Assembly: GCF_000526395.1 (NCBI RefSeq)
Contig: NZ_JAFZ01000001.1
Location: 1,054,001-1,118,000 of the forward strand
DNA length: 64,000 nt
Source: Aminobacterium mobile DSM 12262
GTDB lineage: Bacteria; Synergistota; Synergistia; Synergistales; Aminobacteriaceae
Direction of reading: 5' to 3'
Shown here: piece after piece, positions 31,824 to 40,736 of the stretch
How positions within the stretch are numbered: the first letter of the stretch is position 1
How the letters are laid out: each line of letters opens with the position of its first letter
The notes under the pieces: model-generated
What the model was told of the DNA's origin: nothing
What the model saw: only the letters and a program-made list of their open reading frames with translations
Database searches by the model: none
Translations under genes and position numbers: made by a program

Positions 31824-31845
31824 ACTGGTCCAACCAATAAGTATA
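31824..31845 (-). promoter_or_regulatory. PdhR/GntR-type operator and -10 upstream of the PFOR gene
   Basis: ACTGGTCCAACCAAT (31824-31838) contains the inverted repeat TGGTnnnACCA and differs by one base from the ATTGGTnnnACCAAT pattern I recall for PdhR/FadR-subfamily GntR regulators. A - strand TATACT (31845-31840) sits directly upstream, so the operator would lie at the transcription start, a normal repressor position. No convincing -35. The cognate regulator is not in the window. Confidence 0.45.
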
Positions 31846-32182
31846 AGCCCTTCTATTGAAATATAATAATAATTAAGTGCTAAAAAAGAAATAGGTATTG
31901 ATAAAGGAAAAATTTTGACAAGAGATGGACATTTTTCACACAAGTGCATTGTTTTTGCATTTTTTACTCTAATCAATTTTTTCTAAATAGAGAGATAAAG
32001 GCTCCCTTCTTTGGGGTCATATTATCACAACGAAAGGAGCTGTCAATGTTATTATATTAACATTCTATTCGTGGTTTATCATTGTTATAATAACTAATTC
32101 CCAAGGGATTATGAAAGGCTGTTATAATCTATCTGCTTTATTTTTCACGGCGAAGAGAGATGTAAGAGGAGGAGGCGTTTTA
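31846..32182. other. PFOR-trmB divergent intergenic region
   Basis: 337 A/T-rich bases. Seen: a 7-bp palindrome AATGTTA-TTATAT-TAACATT (32045-32064) and an extended -10 (TGTTATAAT, TATAAT at 32086-32091) pointing to trmB. Otherwise homopolymeric A/T tracts that could act as UP elements. No gene or RNA recognised; an ORF upstream extension of trmB to 32111 is open but lacks a ribosome-binding site. Confidence 0.45.
32083..32091 (+). promoter_or_regulatory. Extended -10 promoter for trmB operon
   Basis: TGTTATAAT: perfect TATAAT with TGn extension, 92 bases ahead of the trmB start; the -35 region (about 32063-32068) is poor. The palindrome at 32045-32064 would overlap or flank the -35 and could be an operator. 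Confidence 0.45.
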
Positions 32183-33130
32183 GTGATTTCCTTGCCTTTG
32201 GAGAGCGTTATATTGCGTCCAGAAATAATGAGCATCCCTTTTGATCTTTCCTCTTTTGGGAAAGGGCAAAATGTTGTTGAAATAGGTTTTGGGAATGGAG
32301 AATTTCCTGTCCATATGGCTCGGACATATCCGGACGATACGTTTTTTGGTATTGAGGTTTCCCAAACATGCGTTTTGAAAGCGGCAAAGCGTGTACGACA
32401 GTTAGGACTTGAGAATGTATATCTTATGTGTGGAGATGCCCGATTTCTTATGAGGGAATGTTTTGAGAATGGATCTATCCATAAAATATATATGAATTTC
32501 CCTTGCCCGTGGCCGAAGTCTCGCCACTCTAAGCGAAGGGTTACTGCTCCGGGCTTTTCTGATGTGCTTGCAGGAGTCTTGGCTCCTAATGGAATTTTTG
32601 AGCTTGTTACCGATGAAGAGTGGTATGCTTTGGAAGTACGGGATGTTTTATCTGTTCACCCAGCATTGGTTCTTTATTCTTATGTTAAAAATCCTGTCCG
32701 GCCTGTTACTACAAAATACGAACGAAAATGGTTGGCGCAGGGGAAAGATATTTATAGGATACAGATTCGCAAGAAAGAAACATTTTTAATGGAGCGCCTG
32801 GTAAAAGAAGGTGAGAGGATGCATACTAAAGTTGATGTTATAGATTGGAGTCGCTCTTTTTTTCAAACAATAAAAGGAGAGAGCGAGAGTGAAAACGAGT
32901 GTCATTGGACATATCGAAATTCCTATTTTTCTCCCGAAGGAGTTATTTTACTCGAAACAATTGCTACGGACGGAAATTTTGAGCAAAAATTCTTTTTGAA
33001 AATAGTGAAAGAAGAGAAAGAAACTCTTATTAAGCTTGATGGAAGCTGCTTGGTGTATCGTACGCCAGCAGTCAAGAAATCTATATTTTACCTTGCCGAA
33101 CGATTGCGTCGTGAGGGGTTGAGACAGTGA
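32183..33130 (+). CDS. trmB: tRNA (guanine-N7)-methyltransferase, extended form
   Basis: SAM-dependent enzyme making m7G46 in tRNA. About 315 residues from GTG 32183, placed after AGGAGGAGG. Motifs: [31 protein letters not shown], and the family motif [15 protein letters not shown] with [10 protein letters not shown]. Normal TrmB is about 215-240 residues; here a C-terminal extension of about 100 residues (from roughly residue 205; [17 protein letters not shown]...) is present, as in Thermotoga/Aquifex-type TrmB. Overlaps trmO by 4 bases. Confidence 0.92.
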   Translation: MISLPLESVILRPEIMSIPFDLSSFGKGQNVVEIGFGNGEFPVHMARTYPDDTFFGIEVSQTCVLKAAKRVRQLGLENVYLMCGDARFLMRECFENGSIHKIYMNFPCPWPKSRHSKRRVTAPGFSDVLAGVLAPNGIFELVTDEEWYALEVRDVLSVHPALVLYSYVKNPVRPVTTKYERKWLAQGKDIYRIQIRKKETFLMERLVKEGERMHTKVDVIDWSRSFFQTIKGESESENECHWTYRNSYFSPEGVILLETIATDGNFEQKFFLKIVKEEKETLIKLDGSCLVYRTPAVKKSIFYLAERLRREGLRQ

Positions 33131-33528
33131 AGGGGTGTACTTTTTACCCTATAGGGGTTGTTCATTCGCCAGTGAAAGACCCGGTTCACCCTGATCTTTT
33201 GAAAGATGTAGAGGCTAAGATCGAGATTAAACCTTTTTATGAGCTGGGATTAGATGACCTTAGGGAGGGACAGGAGATCATAATAGTTTTTCGTTTTCAT
33301 AGATCTTCGTCTTTCCACTTCCACGTTCATCCCAAAGGAGATCTGGCGCGTCCCTTAAAAGGGGTTTTTGCCACGTGTTCGCCTCGACGGCCTAATTTCC
33401 TTGGTGTCAGTCGATGTGTTTTAAAGCGCAAAGAGGGGTGTTGTCTTCACGTCTCTGGCCTTGATGCTATAGATGGAACGCCGGTACTCGACATTAAGCC
33501 TTTTGCTCTATATGGAGGAAGGGGATAA
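33127..33528 (+). CDS. trmO: TrmO-like tRNA (t6A37) methyltransferase domain protein
   Basis: 133 residues of the TsaA/UPF0066 (TrmO N-terminal) family, SAM-dependent N6-methylation of t6A37 in tRNA-Thr in E. coli. Family motifs: [13 protein letters not shown] at the start, [31 protein letters not shown] and [15 protein letters not shown]. The E. coli protein has a C-terminal domain that is absent here, as in many short homologues. GTG start at 33127 overlaps the trmB stop, and its stop overlaps the rsmD ATG (TAATG). In a four-gene run of RNA-modification genes. Confidence 0.88.
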   Translation: MKGCTFYPIGVVHSPVKDPVHPDLLKDVEAKIEIKPFYELGLDDLREGQEIIIVFRFHRSSSFHFHVHPKGDLARPLKGVFATCSPRRPNFLGVSRCVLKRKEGCCLHVSGLDAIDGTPVLDIKPFALYGGRG

Positions 33529-34040
33529 TGAAAGATGTACGGCCCACATCTTCAAAGGTGCTCCAAGCGTTGTTTAATATCCTTGACTCCCTTAATGGAA
33601 AGGCTTTTCTTGACTTATTTGCTGGATCTGGCCGCGTAGGGCTTTATGCTTATGAAAAAGGTGCCAGACCTGTTGTAGAAGTAGAATTGCTGAGAAAAAG
33701 AGCAACTGCTATTAGACAAATGTTTCGAGGAGAGGATACAGATTTTATTGTTCTTTCTATGGACATCCGTCGAGCGCTTGGGTGGTTAGCGAGAAGAGAG
33801 TTTTCTTTTGATATTGTTTTTGCGGATCCACCTTATGAGGAGGGGTGGCCCTCTAAAATTATCGAACTTATGACCGAATACGAAAGATTATTGAAGGACG
33901 ATGGAGTGTTAATTATAGAGCACTCAGTAAGAGAGTGTGTTGAAGTGCCATTACATTTATTTGTGCTTGATGACCGTCGTACGTACGGAGATACTGTCCT
34001 GACATTTTTAAAAAAGGAGAGGAAGGAGGACTCCCGATGA
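33528..34040 (+). CDS. rsmD: 16S rRNA (guanine-966-N2)-methyltransferase
   Basis: 170-residue SAM-dependent methyltransferase. N-terminal sequence RPTSSKVLQALFNIL, SAM motif FLDLFAGSGRVGLYAYEKGA, catalytic DPPYEEGW, and IIEHS near the end are typical RsmD. Overlaps coaD by 4 bases (ATGA); rsmD-coaD is one of the most conserved bacterial gene pairs. Confidence 0.93.
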   Translation: MKDVRPTSSKVLQALFNILDSLNGKAFLDLFAGSGRVGLYAYEKGARPVVEVELLRKRATAIRQMFRGEDTDFIVLSMDIRRALGWLARREFSFDIVFADPPYEEGWPSKIIELMTEYERLLKDDGVLIIEHSVRECVEVPLHLFVLDDRRTYGDTVLTFLKKERKEDSR

Positions 34041-34543
34041 GGCGCCCTATTAGGGCTGTATACCCAGGGTCTTTTGATCCAATTACTAACGGGCATATTT
34101 ATATCGCAGAGAGAGCGGCAGCCCTTTTTGATGAGTTGGTAGTCAGTGTTTTGTTGAATCCTCAGAAACAGTCTGCTTTTACGGTGGAAGAGCGCCAAGC
34201 AATGGCTCGTGAAGCTTTGAGTCATCTCCCCAACGTGAAGATAAGCTCTTTTAATGGGCTGCTTGTTGATTTTTTGCGTCAGGAGCGGAGCCGCATTATT
34301 ATTCGGGGACTTCGTGCCCTTTCTGATTTTGAGTATGAATTCCAACTTGCTTTAATGAATCGTCAGCTAGCCCCGGATATAGAAACGCTCTTTATTGTTA
34401 CTGACGCTAAATATTCTTATCTTTCAAGCAGTGCCGTGAAAGAGATTTTCAATTTTGGGGGGCCAGTACAGGAGATGGTTCCACCTGGAGTTTACAGGAG
34501 GCTTCGAGAGCGGTTTCCTCGTCCCATCCAAAGTCAGAGGTAA
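34037..34543 (+). CDS. coaD: Phosphopantetheine adenylyltransferase
   Basis: Fourth step of CoA synthesis (4'-phosphopantetheine + ATP to dephospho-CoA). 168 residues. Nucleotidyltransferase motif YPGSFDPITNGH (the T/HxGH site), FNGLLVDFLR, RGLRALSDFEYEFQ and the ISSS-like SYLSSSAVKEI. Converges on tmcAL with 10 bases between stops. Confidence 0.96.
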   Translation: MRRPIRAVYPGSFDPITNGHIYIAERAAALFDELVVSVLLNPQKQSAFTVEERQAMAREALSHLPNVKISSFNGLLVDFLRQERSRIIIRGLRALSDFEYEFQLALMNRQLAPDIETLFIVTDAKYSYLSSSAVKEIFNFGGPVQEMVPPGVYRRLRERFPRPIQSQR

Positions 34544-34553
34544 AAAGGATACC

Positions 34554-35762
34554 CTAAAAGCGTAAAGGGGTGGCTTTGATTTCGTGGTTAACTATAGAGT
34601 TGGGAACTAGGTTTTCCCATAAAATCGAAGCTTTATTTTCTATCTGGAGGAGTTGGGCTGCTGGCCCTTTGGATGAAGGCATATGTCCCCTCGTTATAAG
34701 AGGGATGGAGCCGTGTTTCTTTATTTCTCGTAGTATATCCTGTCCACGATCTGAGAATCCTAATATTCTGATATATTGTGGCCCCAAACGTTGAAAAGCT
34801 CGATTTTCCCAATGAGTCAGTCCAAGAAGGAAATGAATGGCTAAGCGTTGCAGAGTACTTCTTGTGTAACGTCGAGATGTTGCCCTTGAGAAAAAATCAT
34901 CCCAAGAGGAACTAGTGAAGGCCAGTTTGTAGAAGAGATTTTCCAGCCCTTCCCGCATCTCTGCGTATTTCGCTATTTCCTTAGGGGTAGATCTAATAAG
35001 GGATACTTGAAGAAAACGCCATAGGTTTTCGAAAGAAAGAAGACACCGGCCGCTTTTAAGAGACGTATTAATGATCTTTCTGGAGAATTCTGGAATTCCT
35101 TTCTCTCCCTGTTTGTAGTTACCGCTCCAGTAAGCTTTTCTGATAGCTGTTGCGCTGGCCCATGTTCCTGAATGGGGATCATGATAACCATACCCCACCC
35201 GTTCTATGGCGAGAGGATATAAAGGGTATTTTTGGGTTTTAATGCGGCGGAGATAGGCCAGAGCTAGAGAATTATTAGGTAGAGAAATGAATTGTCCGCC
35301 TCCGGCTACAATGCTATCCAGAGCCATAGCTCTAGCCTGGACATAAGAATATCCTTCATCCATGAGGTTGCGGAGTTCTCTCTTGAAAGGTTCGGGTTCG
35401 TGAATTAGAATGTCAAGGATTGTGGAGATATGGCAGTTGCTGTTTTCCATACCAAAAGCAAGGTGAGTTACGCACTTGCAAGCAGCGAGAATGTCTACAG
35501 CTCCTGCTGCAAAAATGCCGGCATTATGGCACGAAAAGAAAACTGGAAGTTCTATAACGACATCAGCTCCGGCTTCAAGAGCAGAAGCAGCTCTTTGCCA
35601 CTTATCGATGAAAGCCGGTTCTCCTCGTTGTGTGAAATGAGAGGAGAGAACAACGACAACCCCTGAAGCTTCTGTTCGCTTCACGGCTTCTTTTAAATGG
35701 TAGAAGTGTCCATTATGGAACGGATTATATTCAGCGATGATTCCCACAATTTTGGGATTCAT
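34554..35762 (-). CDS. tmcAL: tRNA(Met) cytidine acetate ligase TmcAL
   Basis: 402 residues of the YlbM/DUF795 nucleotidyltransferase family; in B. subtilis TmcAL makes ac4C34 in elongator tRNA-Met using acetate and ATP. N-terminal IIAEYNPFHNGHFYHL with the HxGH-type site, SSHFTQRGEPAFIDKW, GADVVIELPVFF, and the later GYGYHDPHSGTWASATAIRKA match the family. On the - strand, divergent from ackA. The use of free acetate by this enzyme and the acetate kinase next door is noted but may be coincidental. Confidence 0.92.
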   Translation of the reverse strand: MNPKIVGIIAEYNPFHNGHFYHLKEAVKRTEASGVVVVLSSHFTQRGEPAFIDKWQRAASALEAGADVVIELPVFFSCHNAGIFAAGAVDILAACKCVTHLAFGMENSNCHISTILDILIHEPEPFKRELRNLMDEGYSYVQARAMALDSIVAGGGQFISLPNNSLALAYLRRIKTQKYPLYPLAIERVGYGYHDPHSGTWASATAIRKAYWSGNYKQGEKGIPEFSRKIINTSLKSGRCLLSFENLWRFLQVSLIRSTPKEIAKYAEMREGLENLFYKLAFTSSSWDDFFSRATSRRYTRSTLQRLAIHFLLGLTHWENRAFQRLGPQYIRILGFSDRGQDILREIKKHGSIPLITRGHMPSSKGPAAQLLQIENKASILWENLVPNSIVNHEIKATPLRF

Positions 35763-35849
35763 ACGTCATCACGCTTTCTTTGATTATGATCCATTTAAGA
35801 TACCTTGTAGAATACTATCAGGTCAAGAAGAGGGAGGAATCTAGAAATA

Positions 35850-37052
35850 ATGAAAGTCTTAGTTATTAACTGCGGCAGTTCTTCGTTGAAGTACCAACTT
35901 TTTGATATGGAGACAGAGGACGTACTGGCTAAGGGGCTTGTAGAGCGTATAGGGATAGAGGGATCTCGTATTAAACATACGAAAGTTGGCATGGATCCCA
36001 TCGTTCAGAACGTAGATATTCCCAACCACAAGGTTGGTATAAAGTTAGTTCTCGATGCCCTTCTCGATGAGAAACATGGTGTGCTCAAGAGCCTTGACGA
36101 GCTTGGAGCCGTAGGCCATAGAGTGGTACATGGTGGTGAAAAATTTGCAAGTTCTGTCTTGATCGATAAGGCTGTTGTTGATGCGTTGCAGGAATGCGTG
36201 CCTCTTGCGCCTCTTCACAACCCGGCTAACCTTATGGGAATTGAAGCGATGCAGGAAGTACTCCCCAACACGCCTCAGGTGGGGGTATTTGATACGGCCT
36301 TCCATCAGACGATGCCTGGCTATGCCTATATGTATGGTGTCCCCTATCATTACTATGAAAAATATAGAGTTCGCAGATATGGTTTCCACGGTACGAGCCA
36401 CTATTACGTTTCTCGCAGAGCTGCTGAGTTCCTTGGGAAGAAAGTGGAAGATCTTAAAATAGTTACCTGTCATTTAGGTAACGGGAGCTCTATTGCGGCA
36501 GTAGATAAAGGTAAATCTATCGATACAAGTATGGGCTTTAGCCCTCTTCCTGGAGTTATAATGGGAACACGAGCTGGAGACGTTGATCCTCTTCTCTTGA
36601 CGTTCCTTGCCGAACAGGAAAATATTGATCCTAAGGCAATGAGCCATATTCTCAACAAGGAAAGCGGCCTTCTTGGCATCTCTGGAGTGAGCAGTGATCT
36701 TCGTGATATTGAAGAAGAAGCTTCTAAGGGAAATAAGAGGGCAGAGCTTGCAGAGTCCATGCTTTACTATGGCATTAAGAAATATGTTGGTGCCTATGCA
36801 GCAGCTATGGGCGGTATAGATGTACTTGTATTTACTGCTGGAATTGGTGAAAATAGCGCAGCAGCCCGAGAAAAGGTTTGTAGTGGCTTGGACTTTTTGG
36901 GTATTTCTATTGACCCGGAAAAGAATAATGTTCGAGGGAAAGAAACTCTTATCAGCACCGATGACTCTCGGGTCAAAGTGCTTATTATTCCTACGAACGA
37001 AGAGTTGGTTATCGCCCGAGATACTCAAAGCATCGTAGAAACACTTAAATAA
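35850..37052 (+). CDS. ackA: Acetate kinase
   Basis: Interconverts acetyl phosphate and acetate with ATP formation; the substrate-level phosphorylation step of fermentation. 400 residues. ASKHA-fold motifs: [64 protein letters not shown] and [20 protein letters not shown] precedes the ATG. Works with PFOR (28-32 kb); phosphotransacetylase is not in the window. Followed by yceD after 35 bases. Confidence 0.97.
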   Translation: MKVLVINCGSSSLKYQLFDMETEDVLAKGLVERIGIEGSRIKHTKVGMDPIVQNVDIPNHKVGIKLVLDALLDEKHGVLKSLDELGAVGHRVVHGGEKFASSVLIDKAVVDALQECVPLAPLHNPANLMGIEAMQEVLPNTPQVGVFDTAFHQTMPGYAYMYGVPYHYYEKYRVRRYGFHGTSHYYVSRRAAEFLGKKVEDLKIVTCHLGNGSSIAAVDKGKSIDTSMGFSPLPGVIMGTRAGDVDPLLLTFLAEQENIDPKAMSHILNKESGLLGISGVSSDLRDIEEEASKGNKRAELAESMLYYGIKKYVGAYAAAMGGIDVLVFTAGIGENSAAAREKVCSGLDFLGISIDPEKNNVRGKETLISTDDSRVKVLIIPTNEELVIARDTQSIVETLK

Positions 37053-37087
37053 GGAGTATTTTAGGGGCTGTATGAGGAGGGTTTGCT

Positions 37088-37651
37088 GTGCCTATTAGTG
37101 ATCTGCCATCTGACTGGTCGCTGCGAATGCAAATTCCAGAGCAGGATGTGCATCTCGGTACCACAGAAATGGATTGGGACGTGGCTATTCGAGATACAAT
37201 CTCTTATGTGGGGGAGCTTTATTCTTTTAAAACGCCCCTTCATGTACACGCCGAGTCTCGTTGGGCTGATGAGTCGTTGATGGTGGATATATATTTAGAT
37301 TCGACTATTTCAGTTCCCTGTATTCGATGTCTTGAGATGACAGATATTGCATTGAAGACACATTTCATGTATCTTTACTCTTTGCGAGATAAAGAAACTG
37401 CTGCTGGAAAAGATGACGAGCATCTTGTAAGGGTTGATATGCTGGAGAAGCAATTGGATATTATGCAACAAGTGTGGGAAAGCTTGATTTTAAGTCTCCC
37501 CACTAATCCTTTGTGCAAAGAGGACTGTCGAGGACTTTGTCCTATTTGCGGAGCTTCTCTGAACAAGGGCGATTGCGGTTGTCGCCAAAACAATATCGAT
37601 CCACGTCTCGCGGACTTGCTGAAGTTTAAAGACGAAGATTCTGAAGTTTAA
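37088..37651 (+). CDS. yceD: YceD family protein (DUF177)
   Basis: 187 residues, GTG start at 37088 after GAGGAGGG. DUF177/YceD family: DSTISVPCIRCLEMTDIALKT in the middle and the C-terminal LSLPTNPLCKEDCRGLCPICGASLNKGDCGC, with a cysteine-rich cluster that could bind zinc. In many bacteria YceD is encoded directly before rpmF and is tied to 23S rRNA processing/accumulation. Here it is 19 bases from rpmF, which supports the assignment. Confidence 0.93.
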   Translation: MPISDLPSDWSLRMQIPEQDVHLGTTEMDWDVAIRDTISYVGELYSFKTPLHVHAESRWADESLMVDIYLDSTISVPCIRCLEMTDIALKTHFMYLYSLRDKETAAGKDDEHLVRVDMLEKQLDIMQQVWESLILSLPTNPLCKEDCRGLCPICGASLNKGDCGCRQNNIDPRLADLLKFKDEDSEV

Positions 37652-37670
37652 AGTAAAGGAGGGAACTGAC

Positions 37671-37874
37671 ATGGCAACACCTAAAAGAAAAGTATCACAT
37701 GCGCGTACACATAAACGGAAGGCTGTTTGGCTTGGTTCTGCTACTGCTCCAGGGCTTACCACATGTCCTCATTGTGGGGAGATGATTATGAACTATCGTG
37801 CTTGCCCCGAGTGCGGATATTATCGTGGCCGCAAGGTTGTCTCTACATCTGAAGAAGTAACGGAAGAAGCATAA
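37671..37874 (+). CDS. rpmF: 50S ribosomal protein L32
   Basis: 67 residues. MATPKRKVSHARTHKRKAVW is the typical basic N-terminus and the CPHC..CPEC pair (TTCPHCGEM, ACPECGYYRGRKV) is a zinc ribbon, so this is the zinc-containing form of L32. AAGGAGG lies 9 bases before the ATG. A terminator follows, separating it from the fatty-acid operon that in many bacteria is transcribed directly after rpmF. Confidence 0.97.
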   Translation: MATPKRKVSHARTHKRKAVWLGSATAPGLTTCPHCGEMIMNYRACPECGYYRGRKVVSTSEEVTEEA

Positions 37875-37911
37875 GTTTGCTACAGTAACGAATATAAAAG
37901 CAAAAATGATG

Positions 37912-37950
37912 GCGGAAGGCATTTATAGTGTAAGCCTTCCGCTTTATTCT
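37912..37950 (+). terminator. Terminator after rpmF
   Basis: GCGGAAGGC (37912-37920) pairs with GCCTTCCGC (37934-37942), 13-base loop, followed by TTTATTCTTTTT. Confidence 0.85.
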
Positions 37951-38046
37951 TTTTCTGTCCTTGATAGTTGCTCATGGTGAGGTATATGCACGCTAACTGC
38001 GAGCTTTCGCTTTGTCCTTTTCTGCCCTCTATAGGCGAAAATCTTC

Positions 38047-38075
38047 TTGACCGGCAGGAAGAAAAATATTATACT
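38047..38075 (+). promoter_or_regulatory. Promoter of the fapR-fab operon
   Basis: TTGACC (38047-38052), exact 17-base spacer, TATACT (38070-38075). Predicted start near 38082, just ahead of the FapR-like operator. Confidence 0.8.
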
Positions 38076-38097
38076 GACCCAGTCATCAGATCAGATG

Positions 38098-38114
38098 TTG
38101 ATACCTGGTCTTAA
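38098..38114 (+). promoter_or_regulatory. FapR-like operator
   Basis: TTGATACCTGGTCTTAA is an imperfect inverted repeat (TTGATACC-T-GGTCTTAA, 6 of 8 positions symmetric). From memory the Bacillus FapR box centres on TTAGTACCTGGTNNTAA, which this matches closely. It lies about 16 bases after the predicted transcription start, where bound repressor would block elongation or promoter clearance. It precedes fapR itself, giving autoregulation and malonyl-CoA control of the whole operon. Confidence 0.7.
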
Positions 38115-38171
38115 AACTGGAGGGAGTTTGTTATCCGTTCAAAAAAAAAGAAACTCAGGCAGGAAAAACTA

Positions 38172-38705
38172 TTGAAACTCCTTGAACAAAATCCGCTTTA
38201 TACAGACAAAGAACTGGCACAAGCCTTAAAGGCTAGTGTCAGCACTATTCGCCTTGACCGGGCATTGCTTGGCGTTCCAGAGTTGCGAGAGAGGACCAAG
38301 CATATGGCGCAGCGGGCAACAAGTAAGCTCCGTTCTTTAAAACAGAGTGAGGTTGTAGGCGATCTCCTCGAGCTCGAACCTAATAAATGGGCTCTATCTG
38401 TTCTTCAGACGAAAAAAGAAATGGCGTTCCGTCACACGGATTATGTTTGCGACCACTATGTCTACTCTCAAGCCAGCTCTATAGCTATAGCTGTAGTGGA
38501 AGCAGACATGGTTATAATCGACTCTATGAGAGGCGAGTATAAGAGGCATGCCAAAGTGGGCGATGTGTTAATTGCTCGGGCAAAAGTCGGTGTTCATAAA
38601 GACAATAAATATATAGTGAGCGTAAGAACTCGGGTTGGCGATCAGGAAATTTTTGTCGGCCGTTTTATTGCTGTTGCCATCGACTCCCTCGAGCCACAAG
38701 ATTAG
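38172..38705 (+). CDS. fapR: FapR, malonyl-CoA-responsive lipid synthesis repressor
   Basis: 177 residues from TTG 38172. N-terminal helix-turn-helix (YTDKELAQALKASVSTIRLDRALLGVPELRERTK) and a C-terminal hotdog (thioesterase-like) domain that binds malonyl-CoA in the family (MAFRHTDYVCDHYVYSQASSIAIAVVEADMV). The frame is open upstream to 38115 and encodes a good FapR N-terminus (RSKKKKLRQEKLLK) without any ATG/GTG/TTG before 38172; the strong GGAGGG site at 38119-38124 points to ATC at 38133, while TTG 38172 has a weaker AGGA. An A9 tract (38141-38149) lies between. Start therefore uncertain. First gene of the fatty-acid operon. Confidence 0.92.
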   Translation: MKLLEQNPLYTDKELAQALKASVSTIRLDRALLGVPELRERTKHMAQRATSKLRSLKQSEVVGDLLELEPNKWALSVLQTKKEMAFRHTDYVCDHYVYSQASSIAIAVVEADMVIIDSMRGEYKRHAKVGDVLIARAKVGVHKDNKYIVSVRTRVGDQEIFVGRFIAVAIDSLEPQD

Positions 38706-38723
38706 AGGGGAGGACTTTTTATA

Positions 38724-39722
38724 ATGTTGCTAGCTCTCGATGCAATGGGGGGCGACAACGCTCCTCGTGAGCTTTGTAAAGGTGCTTTGTTAGCCTGTAA
38801 AGAATTTGAGGATCTTGAGATTATTCTGGTGGGGAATCAACGCCAAATTGAACCCTACGTTACTAACGCTGAAAATTCGGTACGGAAAAGAGTATCTATT
38901 GTTCATACTGAAGAGTATATTGCTATGGATGATCACCCTAGTCAAAGTATTCGCAAGAAGAGGCATTCTAGTTTGCGTCTTGCCATGGAAATGACGAGAA
39001 GTGGCGAAGTGGATGGCTGTGTTTCTGCAGGAAATACAGGAGCCATAGTGGCTGGCGGTGTTCTTGTAGTAGGACGTATTTCTGGAATTGATAGGCCTGC
39101 TTTGGGTGTTGCTCTTCCCACTCTAAATAAATATACCTTTTTGCTTGATGTAGGCGCCACAGTGCGGGCAAAACCAGTAAATCTTTTTCAATTTGCTCTC
39201 ATGGGAGATATTTATTCAAAATGTATTCTGGGTGTTACTTCTCCAGAAGTGGCGCTTCTCTCTAACGGATCAGAAGATATAAAGGGCGATGAGGTTATAG
39301 CGAGCGCAAGAGAAATATTAAGAGCGAGCGCTTTGAATTTTACCGGCTATATAGAAGGAGACGAAATTCCCTTTAGTAAGGCTGATGTAGTTGTTTGCGA
39401 TGGGTTTTCTGGAAATGTTGTCTTGAAATTTGCTGAAGGTGTTATCCAGGCAGTGTATTCCATCGCTAAAGATGAGATCGATCGGAGGATGTTGCCTAAA
39501 ATAGGACTTCTTTTTATGGTTCCGATGTTAAAAGATCTCTGGAGTCGTTTTGATTATGAAAAGCATGGAGGGACACCCCTTCTAGGCGTAAATGGAGTTG
39601 TAGTGAAAGCCCATGGACGATCAAAAGCTCCGGCTGTGGCCAGTGCTATACGAGTTGCACGTAACTTTGTGCTTCAGAAAGGCGTTGATCTGATATCTAA
39701 CGAGCTTAACAGGGAGGTATAA
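38724..39722 (+). CDS. plsX: Phosphate acyltransferase PlsX
   Basis: Makes acyl phosphate from acyl-ACP for the first acylation of glycerol-3-phosphate. 332 residues. ALDAMGGDNAPRELCKGALLA at the N-terminus, DDHPSQSIRKKRHSSLRLAM, GCVSAGNTGAIVAGG, and CDGFSGNVVLKFAEG are typical. 18 bases after fapR and 3 bases before fabH, so cotranscribed; fapR-plsX is the FapR-regulated order known from Bacillus. Confidence 0.97.
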   Translation: MLLALDAMGGDNAPRELCKGALLACKEFEDLEIILVGNQRQIEPYVTNAENSVRKRVSIVHTEEYIAMDDHPSQSIRKKRHSSLRLAMEMTRSGEVDGCVSAGNTGAIVAGGVLVVGRISGIDRPALGVALPTLNKYTFLLDVGATVRAKPVNLFQFALMGDIYSKCILGVTSPEVALLSNGSEDIKGDEVIASAREILRASALNFTGYIEGDEIPFSKADVVVCDGFSGNVVLKFAEGVIQAVYSIAKDEIDRRMLPKIGLLFMVPMLKDLWSRFDYEKHGGTPLLGVNGVVVKAHGRSKAPAVASAIRVARNFVLQKGVDLISNELNREV

Positions 39723-39725
39723 CAA

Positions 39726-40724
39726 ATGGGCCTGTTTAGTGGACGTGAGGTTTCAATTTTGGGGACAGGCATGTATGTCCCAGAGCGTATTATGACTAAC
39801 GACGATCTGTCGAAAATGGTGGAAACGAGTGACGAGTGGATACGAGAAAGAACTGGCATTCGGGAGCGTCGTATAGCAAGAGACGATGAACTAACAAGCG
39901 ATCTGGCATATAATGCCTCCCTGGTGGCGTTAAAGGACAGTGGCGTCCTTCCATCAGAACTAGATATGGTTATTGTAGCTACCAATACTCCTGATACTCT
40001 TTTCCCTGGAGTAGCTCCTAAATTGCAGGGAAAACTTAAAGCATCTCGGGCCGGCGCTTTTGACGTGCAGTCGGGATGTACCGGATGTATTTATGCCATA
40101 ACGGTGGCGGTTTCCGGGATAGCATGTGGACTTTGGAACAAAGTCCTTGTGGTAGGAGCAGAGGTGTTATCCCGTATTATAAACTGGCAGGATCGCAATA
40201 CCTGTGTTCTTTTTGGGGATGGAGCAGGAGCTCTTGTCTTAGGCCCTTCTTTATCGGGGCAGGGGCATTTTATATCAGCAGAACTCCGTTCTGATGGTGC
40301 GAGGTCGGATCTTATAACTCTTCCAGGAGGTCTGATAGAACATCCTGCCTCAGAAGAGACTCTCCGTGAAGGGCTTCATTATGTTCATATGAAGGGGAAT
40401 GACGTCTTTAAGTTCGTGAACAGACTGCTCCCTTCTTTTTTGAAGAAAATGGTACAGACTGCTGGTTATCAGTCCGATCAAATTGATTGGTGGCTTTTCC
40501 ATCAAGCGAACCTCCGAATTGTAGAGGGCGTTTTGCGACGTCTGGATGTGGACATGGATAAAGCTTTCGTTAACCTTGATCGTTATGGAAATACATCAGC
40601 AGCATCTATATTTTTAGCATTGGCGGAGCTTTTTGATAGTGTAAATTTGGTAAAAGGCCAAAAATTAGTTTTATCGAGCTTCGGGGCAGGCATGACTTAC
40701 GGAGCGATTTTGTACGAGATGTGA
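39726..40724 (+). CDS. fabH: 3-oxoacyl-ACP synthase III
   Basis: Condenses acetyl-CoA (or a branched acyl-CoA) with malonyl-ACP to start fatty-acid synthesis. 332 residues. Catalytic triad visible: Cys in QSGCTGCIYA, His in WWLFHQANLRI, Asn in YGNTSAASI. N-terminal ILGTGMYVPERIMTNDDLSK..TSDEWIRERTGIRERRI. Primer preference (straight or branched) cannot be judged from sequence alone. Confidence 0.97.
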   Translation: MGLFSGREVSILGTGMYVPERIMTNDDLSKMVETSDEWIRERTGIRERRIARDDELTSDLAYNASLVALKDSGVLPSELDMVIVATNTPDTLFPGVAPKLQGKLKASRAGAFDVQSGCTGCIYAITVAVSGIACGLWNKVLVVGAEVLSRIINWQDRNTCVLFGDGAGALVLGPSLSGQGHFISAELRSDGARSDLITLPGGLIEHPASEETLREGLHYVHMKGNDVFKFVNRLLPSFLKKMVQTAGYQSDQIDWWLFHQANLRIVEGVLRRLDVDMDKAFVNLDRYGNTSAASIFLALAELFDSVNLVKGQKLVLSSFGAGMTYGAILYEM

Positions 40725-40736
40725 GGTGAACATATT

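Noticed and set aside
32111-32182. 24-residue N-terminal extension of trmB
   Set aside because: The extension would contain unlikely sequence and the AGGAGGAGG site sits just before GTG 32183.
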